Part shown: one piece after another, positions 22,901 through 35,309 of the stretch
How positions within the stretch are numbered: position 1 is the stretch's first letter
Layout: every line of letters starts with the position of its first letter
Origin: Cunninghamia lanceolata
Taxonomy: Eukaryota > Streptophyta > Pinopsida > Cupressales > Cupressaceae
NCBI GenBank assembly: GCA_027924645.1
Contig: BSBN01000213.1
Coordinates: 30,134,501-30,198,500 of the forward strand
Direction: 5' to 3'
Length of the DNA stretch: 64,000 nt
Translations under genes and position numbers: made by a program
The notes under the pieces: generated by a model
What the model was told of the DNA's origin: nothing
The model's input: the letters and a program-made list of their open reading frames with translations, nothing else
The model's database searches: none

Positions 22901-25900
22901 GGGTCTATGGACCATGTTCTTTGATAGAGCTTGTTCGAAAGAAGGCTCTGGTGCCAGGATCATATTTCTGTCTCCATCTGGTAAGCTTCTAAAATTCTCT
23001 TTCTTGTTGAAGTTTGCCTGTACAAACAATATTGCAGAGTATGAGGCTCTGTTGTTAGGATTGAATGTGGCTTTGAAGCATGGAATCAAGATGCTCAAAG
23101 TGTTTGGTGATTTAGAGCTTATTGTTTCCCAAGTTAGAGATAAGTATGCATCAAAAAATAAAAGGTTGAAACAATATAAACATGTTGTTTGGGATACAAT
23201 TGAATTGTTTGATGCATTTTCAATAAATTGGATAGAGAGATCAAAAAATGTCAGGGCAGATTTTTTGGCCAATGTGGCCATAGGGCCAGATGATATAACT
23301 TTGTCAGATGTCACAAATGTTGAAGTCAAACTCAGACCTGCAGTGCCAGATAATGTATGCAACTGGCAAGTGTTTAATGATGACAAGGATTTACTGAGAT
23401 TTCTGCATTGTATTGATGAATATGAGAACCAAGAAATGGATTTCCAGAACTTTGTGGAGGTTATAGATGGAAAAGAAACTCTTTTAGGGAAGGAGCTAAT
23501 TCAACTCAAGACAAACAAAATCCCTAGAGGGCTGGTTGCTTTAGAGAGAGCTTTTGACAATAGGGACCAATTTGTTACAAAGACATCCCCAACAAACAAG
23601 GATGATTTGGAAGAGATAAACTTGGGAACATCTCATGCTCCCAAAAGGGTATACATTGGCAAACAGCTCAAACCACATATCAGAGCTATGCTAATTGCAT
23701 TGCTGAGAAAGTATAAGCATGTCTTTGCCTGGTCATATGAGGACCTAAAAGCTTATAGAGAAGATTTATTTCAGCATGAAATCCCTTTGAAGCCTGGAGC
23801 TAAACCATTTACACAAAAACAGAGGTCTATAAATCCAACTTTAGCTCCTAAAATGCAAGAAGAACTTATGAAGCTTAGGGAGGCTAGAATAATCATTCCT
23901 ATCAGACATTCAACTTGGGTGTCTAACCTTGTTCCAGTTAGAAAAAAGAATGGTGACATAAGACTGTGTGTGGACTTTAGAAATCTAAATGTATCTTCTT
24001 TGAAGGATAACTATCCATTGCCAAATATGGAGGCCATGTTGCAAAGAGTGACTGGCTGTGAACTTTTATCTATGATGGATGGTTTTTCAGGGTACAATCA
24101 AGTGAAAGTAAAAGAATCAGAACAATTTAAGATTGCTTTCACTACTCCATGGGGAACCTATGTATATGTAAGGATGCCATTTGGACTGACAAATGCAGGT
24201 GCTACATTTCAGAGGGCAATGGATGTTGCTTTTGCAGGATTGATTGATTCAATCTTGGCTGTGTATCAAGATAACTTAACTGCCTTTTCAAAGAAAGAAG
24301 AGTAGCACTGTATGCATTTGGAGCAAATTTTTATTAGAGCATTAGAGCATGGTATCTCACTCGACCCAAAGAAATGTGCTTTCGAGGTTGTGGAAGGAGA
24401 ATTGCTTGGGCACATTGTTTCCAAGGATGGAGTCAGGATTGATCCTGAGAGGGTGGCTGCAATTGACAAAATTTAGATCCCTAAAACAATAAAAGATGTT
24501 CAGTCCTTCTTTGGACAAATTAACTTTGTTAGGAGATTTGTGCCTAACTTTGCAGAGACCACAAAAGAAATTTCTAAAATGCTAAAGAAAGGTGCAACTG
24601 TCAAATGGGAAGATGAAGCAACCAAATCATTTCAAGACATTAAAGAAGCTATAAAGATGGCTCCTGTTTTAAAGTCTCCTGATTTTTCTAAGCCATTTCA
24701 GTTATTTTCATTTGCTTCCTTCCACACTATTGCTGCATGTTTATTGCAAAAAAATGAAGAAGGGTTTGAACAACCTATTGCTTTCTTTAGTAGGTCGTTG
24801 CAGGCTGCTGAATTAAAGTATGACATAATGGAGAAGCAAGCATATGCATTGGTTAGAGCAGTGAAGAGCTTCAGGCCTTATTTGGTAGGCTCACAAGTAA
24901 TTGCATATGTGCCTCATGCAGCAGTCAAAGATATTTTCACTCAGCAAGAGGTAACTGGAAGAAGATGCAGATGGATAAACAAACTACAGGAGTTCAACAT
25001 AGAGATACAGATCATAAAATTGGTAAGAGGACAAGGTTTAGCAAAACTAATGACACAATCAAATCTAGAGGCATGCCAGGTGAATCAATTGCATAATGAA
25101 GTTATAAATGTGTCAGAATCTGAGTGGTATAAGGACATAGTATATTATTTGCAAAACTTGAACTGTCCTTCCCACCTTAGTGATATCCAGAAGAGAACTT
25201 TGAAGTTGCAAGCTATTAAATACATCATTATTCAAGGACAACTGTATTGGCAAAATCATGATGGTGTATTACTCAGATGTGTAAACGAAGATCAGGCCAA
25301 GGATATTCTCAGTGACATGCACAATGGAGTGTGTGGTGGACACTATGTTGCCTATACAACAGCGCACAAAATCCTCAGAACTGGCTACTGGTGGCCAACT
25401 CTTTTTTCAGATGCACATAGAGTGATAAGGAAATGTGATCCTTTCCAAAGGTTCTCAGGAAAGCTAAGATATCAAGGTGCATTACCCCTTGGGACTATAA
25501 CTGTAGAAGCTCCATTTCAGCAATGGGGGATTGATTTCATAGGGGAAATCTCAGAAAAATCTAGTGGAGGACATAGTTGAATTCTTGTTGCCACTGATTA
25601 TTTCACAAAATGGATTGAGGCCATTCCAACTAAAAAAGCTACAAGTAAAGTGGTGATGGATTTTATTTTAGAAAATATCATTATCAGGTTTGGAGTACCA
25701 ATAAAATTAGTCATAGATAATGCTATGTGCTTCAGGTCTGGTGAATTTACTGATTTTTGTAGGAGTTATGGGATGAATTTGTCTCATACATCACCATACC
25801 ATCCGCAAGGAAATGGTCAAGCAGAGTCAAGCAACAGGAGCCTCATGAAAATCATCAAAAGGATGGTGGATAAAAATAAGAAGTCTTGGGATTCAAAGCT

Positions 25901-26381
25901 GAAATTGGCATTATGGGCTGATAGGGTGACAATGAAAAAAGCAACTGGAAGGTCACCTTATGAATTAGTATATGGTGCAGCAGCTAGATTGCCTGTGAAC
26001 AATCTCCTGCCAGTTTATAGGTTCATCCAAGGGAATGATGAGGAGATTGGAGACCCAATGACTGAAAGGATCAATCAGCTAGTTAAACTAGATGAAATCA
26101 GAAGAGAGGCATAGAAAATAAACATCAAGAAACAACAAAGAGTGAAGTATCTATTTGATAAAAGGGTTACAGAGAGAAGGTTTTAGACAGGTGACCTGGT
26201 CCTTATGTGGAATGCAAAGAATCAAGATACGGGCAAACATGGCAATTATGAGCCCTTGTGGACTGGCCCGTATCAAATTAGCAATATCTATGGAGATGAT
26301 TCCTATTTTTTCCAAGCCCTAAATTGTGAACTAATAGAATTTCTAGTGCACGGTAAATTCCTTAAAACCTTTTTCACATAA
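19923..26381 (+). pseudogene. Gypsy-1 gag-pol: Gag, PR, archaeal-type RNase H, RT, degenerate RH, IN
   Basis: One frame of about 2153 codons runs from ATG 19923 to TAA 26379-26381, with 14 internal stops and no net frameshift. Gag includes a gag-type core (20760-21130) and CIICQMPHSQSQC (about 21500). Protease has LDSGAS at residue 838. An archaeal-type RNase H follows, with D at residue 1001 and NNIAEYEA, VFGDLEL and RADFLAN. RT then carries LCVDFRNLN, MDGFSGYNQV and YQDN at residue 1448, where the second catalytic Asp is Asn. A degenerate gypsy RNase H (LFSFAS for the usual TDAS-like site) and integrase follow. The integrase zinc finger reads CDPF where the partner has CDPC. Stops lie at 20133, 20478, 20871, 21684, 21693, 21741, 21942, 21993, 22374, 24303, 24474, 25578, 26112 and 26184. 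The product is dead, but the architecture is clear. Confidence 0.9.
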
Positions 26382-26539
26382 ATGAGTACCTTCTGTGCAC
26401 ATTGTGAATTAGTTGTAAATGTTTTGTACATACCTTGTATAGTCGGTTGCGTTTTGAGTTTTGGGTTTTGTTTGGTCTGCCTCAGAGTAGTCTGATCCTT
26501 GTTGTAGTCTTGTGCCTGCACATCCCCAATCGGAGCCTA

Positions 26540-28697
26540 TGTTGGTAATCATTTATGTTTAGGGTTTTTAGCTGGAGCATTTGTAGGTTCCCTCCCAAGA
26601 AGTCCTAGAAAAGTTCTAAGTCTTTGGGCCTCCTCATCGTATCCCAAAGGTAACTTGATATTCCGAAGGAGGGGAGGTCATCATCATCATATTTCCAGTC
26701 ATCACCCTGATATTTCTTGCGGGGGTCATATTTTGCACCAACCTGATCCTTTTGCCCAGGGGGTGATTTTCTGAATATCGGGTGATTTTAGTTAGGATCA
26801 CCCTGTTGTTGTTTTATTACCCCGATGTTGGGAACGTCAATTCTATGTGGGGGGTGATATCTGCCTGTCAACTTCATGCATATTCTGAAGGGACGGGTGA
26901 TATTTCAAATATCTGGTGATTTTCTCAATATCACCCCGACGCCGATGTGACGATGACGTCATCAAGGTCCGATGGGGTCATATTCCAAGTTTTTCAATCC
27001 GGCTCGATATTTTGAATGAAGAAGGGGGTGATATTTCAAACATCAGTCATCTTACAAAGATCACCCCGATATTGCAATATGATGATGACATCATCAGGAT
27101 GTCAGTGGACATGATCATGTGGCCATCGGCAAGACATATGGTATCGGCAAAGCAGGAGGATCTTCCTCCGATGCATCAAGTTGTGCCGATGAGGGTGATA
27201 TTTCACATCAGGATGATGTGAAATGTCGGGGTGATTTTTCAAGGAAGGATTATCATGCAGGTGGTTCGCTAATGTCAGGGTGATATTGAGCATCGGAGCG
27301 TCATGTGGTGGGATCATGATGAGGTTTATACTGGTGCCGTCGGGAGCAAAATCACCGACATCATATATGCTCACGGCCTAGTATATAAAGTATTAAGGAG
27401 GTTGCCGCGGGATGCATGTGGGATAATTAGTTCCCACATATATTTAAAATATCAGGGTGTTATATCTTGGCGGGAAAGTTTCAAAAGGCACGATCTACTG
27501 TATTTCCCAAGGCCGCGGATTGGTACGCCATTAATGGTGGATGTTACAAGGTATGGGCGAAGATGTGGACGGATCTAGTACCCGATTAAAGATGTGAATC
27601 CCCAGGCGTCAACACAAGGCTCGAGATCACTCCTTGTCTCCTCCTCTACTTGCTGCATTCAATGTTGAGCACCACATTTCTCAAGATGCATGCATCTGGC
27701 AAATTTTTTGAGTCAACCATGTACTTTTAATGTTGAGTGCACCTTCCTCGCTATATATAGCTGGCTGTGTCACTCATTTTCGTTGTTGGAAACTGGACAA
27801 AAATTCTGGTGCTATGACACATTACAGCTTCATTGGTGGCCCTATTCTTGATGCCTTGTGAGTTTATGAGTCTCATGTTGTATGTTTCTTGCATAAATTT
27901 ACTGGTTTCATGTTAATTTAAATGAGTAATGCTATATTGCATGTGTTCTGTTATCTGTCTCCAAATTGAGTGTGTTCTTCTTTTGAATCTAAACAGTTAA
28001 GGACTGTCTAAGACTCTAGAATACAGGTTTACTATGTTGAATGCTTGATCTTTTACTTCTGCTCAAGGGGTAGGTTAAAATTGTTTCAAGTTAAGTATTG
28101 GGAAGAATATATTGCAGTGAGGATATTGTAAGCAGAGATAATTGGACACTTTGTTTGGGAAGTATCTGTAAGGTAGATACTAAGCAACTCCCCTTGAAAC
28201 TCAGTCTTTGGTATATGTTTATGCTGGTCATTCACATATGTATGTCTATTGACTTCGAGCCTTGGATAGGCACCAATCTAGTCTTGCCTTGAGGTTACAC
28301 CCCAGGTCCATGTTTTGCACCCAAACATAAAATCCAACTCAAACTTCATATACAAACCTTTAGGATTTTAGAAGTAGTTTTAGGACCCAAGATCCTCTGT
28401 CTACAACTGAATATAGGCCCAAAGCTAGCCCCTTTGCACTTATTCCACAGTTTTGGTCTGCATAAAAGGGGATTTATCTGCTTTGTTTCAACATCCAAGT
28501 AAGTTCATGTGCATGTGTCATAGATGTTGAGTAGGGAATACCCCCTTGGTTCTGCAGAGCCTAAAGAAGAAGAGGAGATATTTATAGAATCTATCTCCTA
28601 TACTGTTGGCCCCTGGCCCGGGAATCCTGTTGATCATTGATGGCTACCTTGTAGGGATAACTGGGAATAAGCATCCAGTCTGGGAAAATAACCAATA
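26540..28697 (+). repeat. Gypsy-1 3' LTR (2158 bp)
   Basis: It starts TGTTGGTAATC directly after CGGAGCCTA and ends AACCAATA, where the 5' copy has AACCAACA. Only one of the three TGACGTCA sites of the 5' LTR is intact here (26954). The others have lost their CpG, reading GACATC near 27086 and AATGTC near 27271. Confidence 0.92.
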
Positions 28698-29450
28698 GGA
28701 TTCTCCCCCCTTTTGCTTATTATTACAAAGGTCCAACATGGAGATTTCATGTTCGATATTGTATGAGAAATGTGTTACAAATTTCTCCACTAGCTCATCA
28801 AAAGTGTGGATGCTGGGAGGTAGGCGGAAGAACCATTTCATTGCTTGGCCTCCGAAGCTTCGTAGGAATAGTTGCATAAGATATGTTTTGTTGTGTGCGA
28901 CTTCTAGGCATGCTGCGATAAATTCCCTTATATGATCTCTTGGATCACCTTTTCCTCTATACTTGTCAAATTTTGGAACCTCAAATCTTGAGGGAAAAGG
29001 TATCATGAGCAAAGACTTATCAAAGGGATATGGTGAAATATCCTCAAGGGAGTAGTGTTTTGTGGTTGTCCCACTTTGGATATCTACCAACTATTTTTGC
29101 AAGGCTTTGATTTGTGTCATTAATGTGTCCAAAGGATTGGGTGTATCCTTAGCCTTTTTCGATTTAGAAGCATCTTTGTCAATTTTGGATCCATCATTGT
29201 CATTTTTGGAGCCATCTTTCGAAGACTTAGCTCAATTTGAGGAATTGGTTTCTCTTAGATTTGAGACATCAAAATCTGCAGACAATTTAGCTCCTTGTTG
29301 AGCTAACATGAGAAAATATTTATGAGGATCCGTGGCAACAACCCCATCCATTACCTTTTGAAATTTTGGATCTTGAATTTGTTTAAGGATTTCCTCTTGA
29401 CTAATCTCCTCATCATCATAATTGTGCCCACTATTGTGTAGGGAACCCAT
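28698..29450 (-). pseudogene. Tat-like Gag, N-terminal half
   Basis: The minus frame starts with ATG at 29450 (MGSLHNSGHN) and runs through FEVPKFDKYRGKGDPRDHIR, FLRSFGGQAMKWFFRL and DELVEKFVTHFSY to the gypsy-1 junction. This is the conserved retrotransposon gag region of Tat-type elements. A TGA near 29230 and a TAG near 29088 interrupt it; the TAG lies where LQK-x-LVDIQ suggests a former glutamine. The rest of the protein resumes at 17637 in the same frame. Confidence 0.85.
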
Positions 29451-31759
29451 TTTTTGTTTTTTTTTTCACTTGAGACCTAGTTTGAACCATGCAATTTTGA
29501 GATGTGGGTGATGTTGGTTTGATGGTTTGGTATGATGTGGTTGAAATGAATTTGATTGGATAAACTAGATTTTGCTAAGGTTTTCTGTTGATTCTATTTG
29601 TCCAAACAAGGTGGTCTTGAGCTATAATGATAATAGCTATCGAAGTGTCGATATAAAAGGTAGTCAAAATAGGGATAGATGATCACCACTATTGATATAG
29701 ACTATTCTTTTATCAAGATACACAAGTATAGTTTCTATGTGAAGGATGATTGTAATCCTGTTATGAAACTAGCTAGGTATTGTTTGAATTAGGTAGACTA
29801 TCAACTATGCCCTGGTACAAATCTTGGTTTTTGGTTTTACGACTTTTTGGATAGAAAGACAATGGTATGCAACCAGGTGATGTTTGAAAATGGAGTGAAG
29901 ATGGGACTGCAAGGTTGAACTTATTTTCCAAGTATAAACTAGAGAAAAAAGGGTATCCAAAAATGGTTTCAGTTTTGCCTCAAAATATACGAAACAACTC
30001 TCTGTTGTGAATGCGTAGCGTTAGATGCACATGAATATTTAGTAAATGCGCAGCTCTATATTGTGCATGCACAACTCTGTATGGGGTTGTGTTTCAAATG
30101 CACAGTTCTGTGTGGCAAATATGTGGTTTTGTATTTGCACAACAATATGATGTATATGCGCATCAATGTTGTATGAATACGCAACATTAGTGAATGCGCA
30201 GTAGTATTTGATGTATGCGCAGCAGGATTCAGTGTAAGTGCAGGACTGCAGAACTTTTTCCTTTTGTTTCAATTTGTCAATCTTGGCTTGTTTGCATGTT
30301 TTCCTAGGATGCTCTAAAGTTTGCGGTACTATTTTTGACTTAAGTTATTGCTAGAAAACACAGTAAACAAGAAGTTGTCATGATTATTTAATACAAGTTT
30401 TGATAAATGTAAAAACAAACAAGTACAATCCTAAGGATGACAAGGACAAAATTCATTGAATTCCAACTTGGATTTTACTCCAGCCACTTACATAAAGGCA
30501 GACAGTTAGCAACGTGGTAGCACCTGTTCCCCCTTACAGTGCACTCACTTCTCACGCGTACCAAGTTACAATCCCTCTGAAGAGTTAGATTTTTTGTGTC
30601 CACACTAGATGAGTGTATGACGTTGGACAGCTTCAAAGGACTTCCTCCTGCATCAATAAATAGGGGTTTTTGGCTTTCTAAAACAATTAGCTTTTAGTTT
30701 GGGCATCCATTCGGGTGATTATACATGCGGTGATTCACTCTGATAAGGAGGCTTCCCAGCCTGTAGAGGTTACACTCTATAGGGTTTTAGGGGAAACATT
30801 CGTCGATATAACACAACAACACTGGTTGTTTTTGACTTTCGTCACAAACACAATTTATTTATAGTGACTAGGAAGTGGCTTGGCTTTAGCATGTTATCGC
30901 TCGAGGTCGTCTGACCTGGAAGAAACACAATCCCAAGGGCATGCCTCTTCTAAAGGTTACACAATAAAATGATGAGTTTGGCATTTTGGTCACCCAAGAA
31001 GGGGAGAGAATAGTCCTATCATCATTTTCAAGCACATTAGACACTGGTTCTTTATCCTCCTAGAGTTAAAAATCAAAAAAACTAGGTGTGTTTTACTCTA
31101 CCAAGCACACTCCATTGACAAGATAGCAAAAACTTGGAAAAGATGGTTAATTTTATCCTCCTAAACAAATCTATGTGAAGATTGTTGTTGAAGAATCAAA
31201 CAAATTTACTTTCCCCTATTTAAGCTAAATGAGAGTTTGTAGTACAAGATAGCAAAATGAAAGATTTGTTCAGTTTTATCCACCTAGGTTGGGACTATGT
31301 GCAAGTTGTAATGCAACAATACAATTTACTTCCTCCTAATTAGATCTAGGTGAAAATTTGCATGAAGATATCAAATTACTTTCCCCCTAATTATATCTAG
31401 ATGAAGTTATGATGTAGCTAAATGACTAAACAAAGCACCTACACCTGCAAGAAGAGTTAGTACGAAAATCTTTGCAAAAAACCAATACAACTTTTCTGTC
31501 AGAATGTAAATGCGCAGGAACAGGAAGTAAATGCACAACACTTCTCAGTAAAAGCGTAGAAATGTGGATGCACAGAAAGAAGCCATGAATGCGCAGGGCT
31601 GTTCAATGAATGCACAATGAAACATGGTGAATGCACGGAAAGATGAATGCGCAACAGGAAGCTGTGAATGCGCAAGACTGGAATGTGAATGCACGGAAAC
31701 GACCTGTCATGACAGTAGCTTCATAAAAAACTCAAATGGAGGTTAAAAATAGGGCAAGA
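29451..31759 (-). other. Leader of the Tat-like element with TGCGCA-type motif arrays
   Basis: No coding domain is visible between gag and PBS. Two clusters, about 30008-30250 and 31505-31700, contain roughly ten copies each of (A/G)AATGCGCA(G/A) or AATGCACA variants spaced about 15-30 bases apart. A segment at about 30505-30580 has A-box-like TAGCAACGTGG and B-box-like GTTACAATCCC sequences and may be SINE-derived; that is weak. Confidence 0.6.
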
Positions 31760-31777
31760 GCCCCACTGTGGGTGCCA
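31760..31777 (-). other. PBS of the Tat-like element
   Basis: On the minus strand the sequence is TGGCACCCACAGTGGGGC, just inside the LTR end. It is close to the TGGCGCCCACCGTGGGGC primer-binding sites familiar from Tat/Ogre-type plant elements. Confidence 0.75.
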
Positions 31778-31781
31778 AAAA

Positions 31782-32877
31782 TGTTAGAGGAAATAATGAA
31801 TAACAGTTTTAAACAACTAAATATCCAATAACTCAATGAAATTGATGCAAATACAATAAACAAAGATATTACCTTCGTAGACTGATTCACTTCATAACTT
31901 CCATTTTTGCCTATCTCATATTGATCTTATGTTTGAGTTGAGCTCTCAGAAGTGTGTACTTCCTTGCTGTTGAAGATGACAATATGAGAATGGTTGTAGA
32001 TGGATAATGCAATGAAGATTAAACTACAAATGCAACTCTAGGATGATTGATAATGGATATATGAAGACATGGTTGGATGATTGTGATGATAATGGGATTA
32101 TGCAAGTGCAATGAGGATACTTTACCAAAGGCATGTTGGTAGAATTTCTGTAGAGTAAGTTTACAAAAGCTCTTGGATTGTTGAAATGAGGGAATGAGGG
32201 TTCCTTTTATAGGCCAAGGAGGGGCCAATTCCAAGTGTCATGGTCTCAACGGTGGAGAAGAAGTCTTGTGATATGTATGGTTTAGATTTGGTTGGTTGGG
32301 ATGAGGGAGAGAAATATGGAAGATGTTTCTCTCACCTTGACAAGGTGGAGATAAAGGTGTGACATGAGGCCACATGTCACAAGGCTCACAAAGACCATAG
32401 AGTGAAGGACAAAGAAGGAGACCTTGTTTGTAGGATGGTTGGAAGGAATATAGGGACTTATGGGACAAGTGTCTCAAGGTGTCTTTTGACCAAGATGACA
32501 TCGAGAGACCATGCTCATGAGAATAGGGATGGTTGGAGAAATAATAGGACATGTGGGTGAGGATAAATTAGATAATTAAATATTAAAATATTTAATTATG
32601 TGTGCAACATGATGAGGTGGATTGGATGATGTGGGATAGATGATGTGGATTTATGGACTTTTGACCTTGGAATAGAGGAGTTTGATTAAATAATTTAGAA
32701 TTATTTAATTAGGGATGACATTAGAAGAATTGATAAATTGATTTGTTGTAGAATTATGATGATGTGAATCATATAGATAATTAGTGAATTTATTCATTGA
32801 TAGAGGAATGAGAATAAAATAAATATTAAATATTTATTTAATTCAACTTAGCCATTTTTAGGTGTATACATATAACA
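31782..32877 (-). repeat. 5' LTR of the Tat-like element (about 1.1 kb)
   Basis: In minus orientation it starts TGTTATATG (32877) and ends CTCTAACA (31782), followed by the PBS. The partner LTR is not in the window, so the outer boundary rests on the TGTTA/TAACA termini alone. Confidence 0.6.
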
Positions 32878-32961
32878 CTTTAAAATTTGTCTTTATTATT
32901 ATCCTATTATAAAAATTAAAATATGTAAAAGTTTAATTTACTAACTACTTCTATAAAATAG

Positions 32962-34457
<1,496 letters not shown>

Positions 34458-34462
34458 GTTAT

Positions 34463-34738
34463 TAATAAAATATGATGGAGCAAATGCATATTCACAACAA
34501 AAATAAATAAAAAAAACATAAATTATTGTATTGAATTGAATCTGATGATCTTACAATATAGTGTAGTGGCTTTTTAAAGCCTTACAAATTCTTGTGTATG
34601 TAACTAAATAATCATACGGGAATATAACTAACTCTTATAAACTAACAATAGTTTATTTAATATTATCTATAACATATACTAACTATTGTTTTATTTATAA
34701 ACTATAAACTAACTAAATGTAAACCTTAAATTCTAACA
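34463..34738 (-). repeat. 3' LTR of the short-LTR element
   Basis: It reads TGTTAGAATTTAAGG at its minus-strand start (34738) and ends TTTTATTA (34463). The outer flank GTTAT matches the flank of the other LTR. Confidence 0.88.
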
Positions 34739-34790
34739 CCCCCCCTTAAGGTTTACATGTAATAAAACCAACATTCCCCCCCCCCCCTTA
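34739..34790 (-). other. Polypurine tract region of the short-LTR element
   Basis: On the minus strand CCTTAAGGGGGGG abuts the 3' LTR. A second tract of about 12 G occurs roughly 30 bases further upstream. Both suit plus-strand priming. Confidence 0.7.
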
Positions 34791-34960
34791 TTACATTATC
34801 TCGAACAAAATGTAGAACACTGCAAGAGTTGATCACAACAACCCTTCTGGAAACTTTGATGGATTGATACTTACTCAACTATCCACCAATTCTCCTCGCT
34901 CACCCAGGAAACACTAGACTGACGCCATCGATCGCCTAACTATAGAACTTGCAAAACACT

Positions 34961-35190
34961 TGTGAATCAAGACACACTCAACTATTCACAAGTTGATCAC
35001 CAACCTTGACTATGAATCGAGACTCACTCAACTACTCACAATAAAATCACCAACCTGAACTGTGAATCGAGACTCACTCAACTATTCATAGTACAAACTC
35101 CAACCAACTGCAGATCGAGACTAACTCCAAAACCCACAGTAACATACCATCATTTGTGGATTGAGACCAACTCCAAAATCCACAACCAAG
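34961..35190. repeat. Diverged ~60-bp tandem repeat, about four to five units
   Basis: Variants of TGTGAATCGAGACTCACTCA recur near 34961, 35021, 35057 and 35107, with a further form at 35156, each followed by a CAACTATTCACA- or CAACTCCAAAA-like segment. No protein is recognisable. Confidence 0.65.
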
Positions 35191-35309
35191 TACTATCATT
35201 CACTGTCAAGAACTGTCAAGCACTGTCGAGCACTGCCAAGCACTGCCAAGCCCCCCCCTCTCTCCATGAAGGGACACAAATGGAAAAGGTGCTTCTCATG
35301 CAATGAATC

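Larger units (their letters stand above)
17638..28697 (+). mobile_element. Gypsy-1: complete LTR retrotransposon with upstream archaeal-type RNase H
   Basis: Paired LTRs (17638-19791 and 26540-28697) begin TGTTGGTAATC and end ACCAACA or ACCAATA. They enclose a PBS and a single gag-pol frame. By eye the LTRs differ at roughly 2-3 percent of positions, so the insertion is not recent. No clear target-site duplication is present: the left flank is AAGTA and the right flank GGATT. The element sits inside the gag of the Tat-like element, in the opposite orientation. Confidence 0.9.
14869..32877 (-). mobile_element. Tat/Ogre-like Ty3/gypsy element, 3'-truncated and split by gypsy-1
   Basis: Read on the minus strand the order is LTR (32877-31782), PBS (31777-31760), a leader of about 2.3 kb, gag N-terminus (29450-28698), the 11-kb gypsy-1 insertion, gag C-terminus (17637-16993), protease region (16818-15915), and a G-patch and linker region (15912-14869). 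Reverse transcriptase, RNase H, integrase and the second LTR were not found. The gag halves on either side of gypsy-1 belong to one protein and continue in the same frame. Confidence 0.8.

Noticed and set aside
19923..26381. Possibility that TAG is read as glutamine (amber recoding) in the gypsy elements
   Set aside because: TAG also terminates the gypsy-2 frame, the copia and Tat remnants show the same pattern, the two copies have no stop in common, and deamination of CAG explains it more simply.
30505..30580. tRNA-derived SINE head with A- and B-box-like sequences
   Set aside because: The match to both boxes is partial, the spacing is somewhat long, and no SINE tail or flanking duplication was found.
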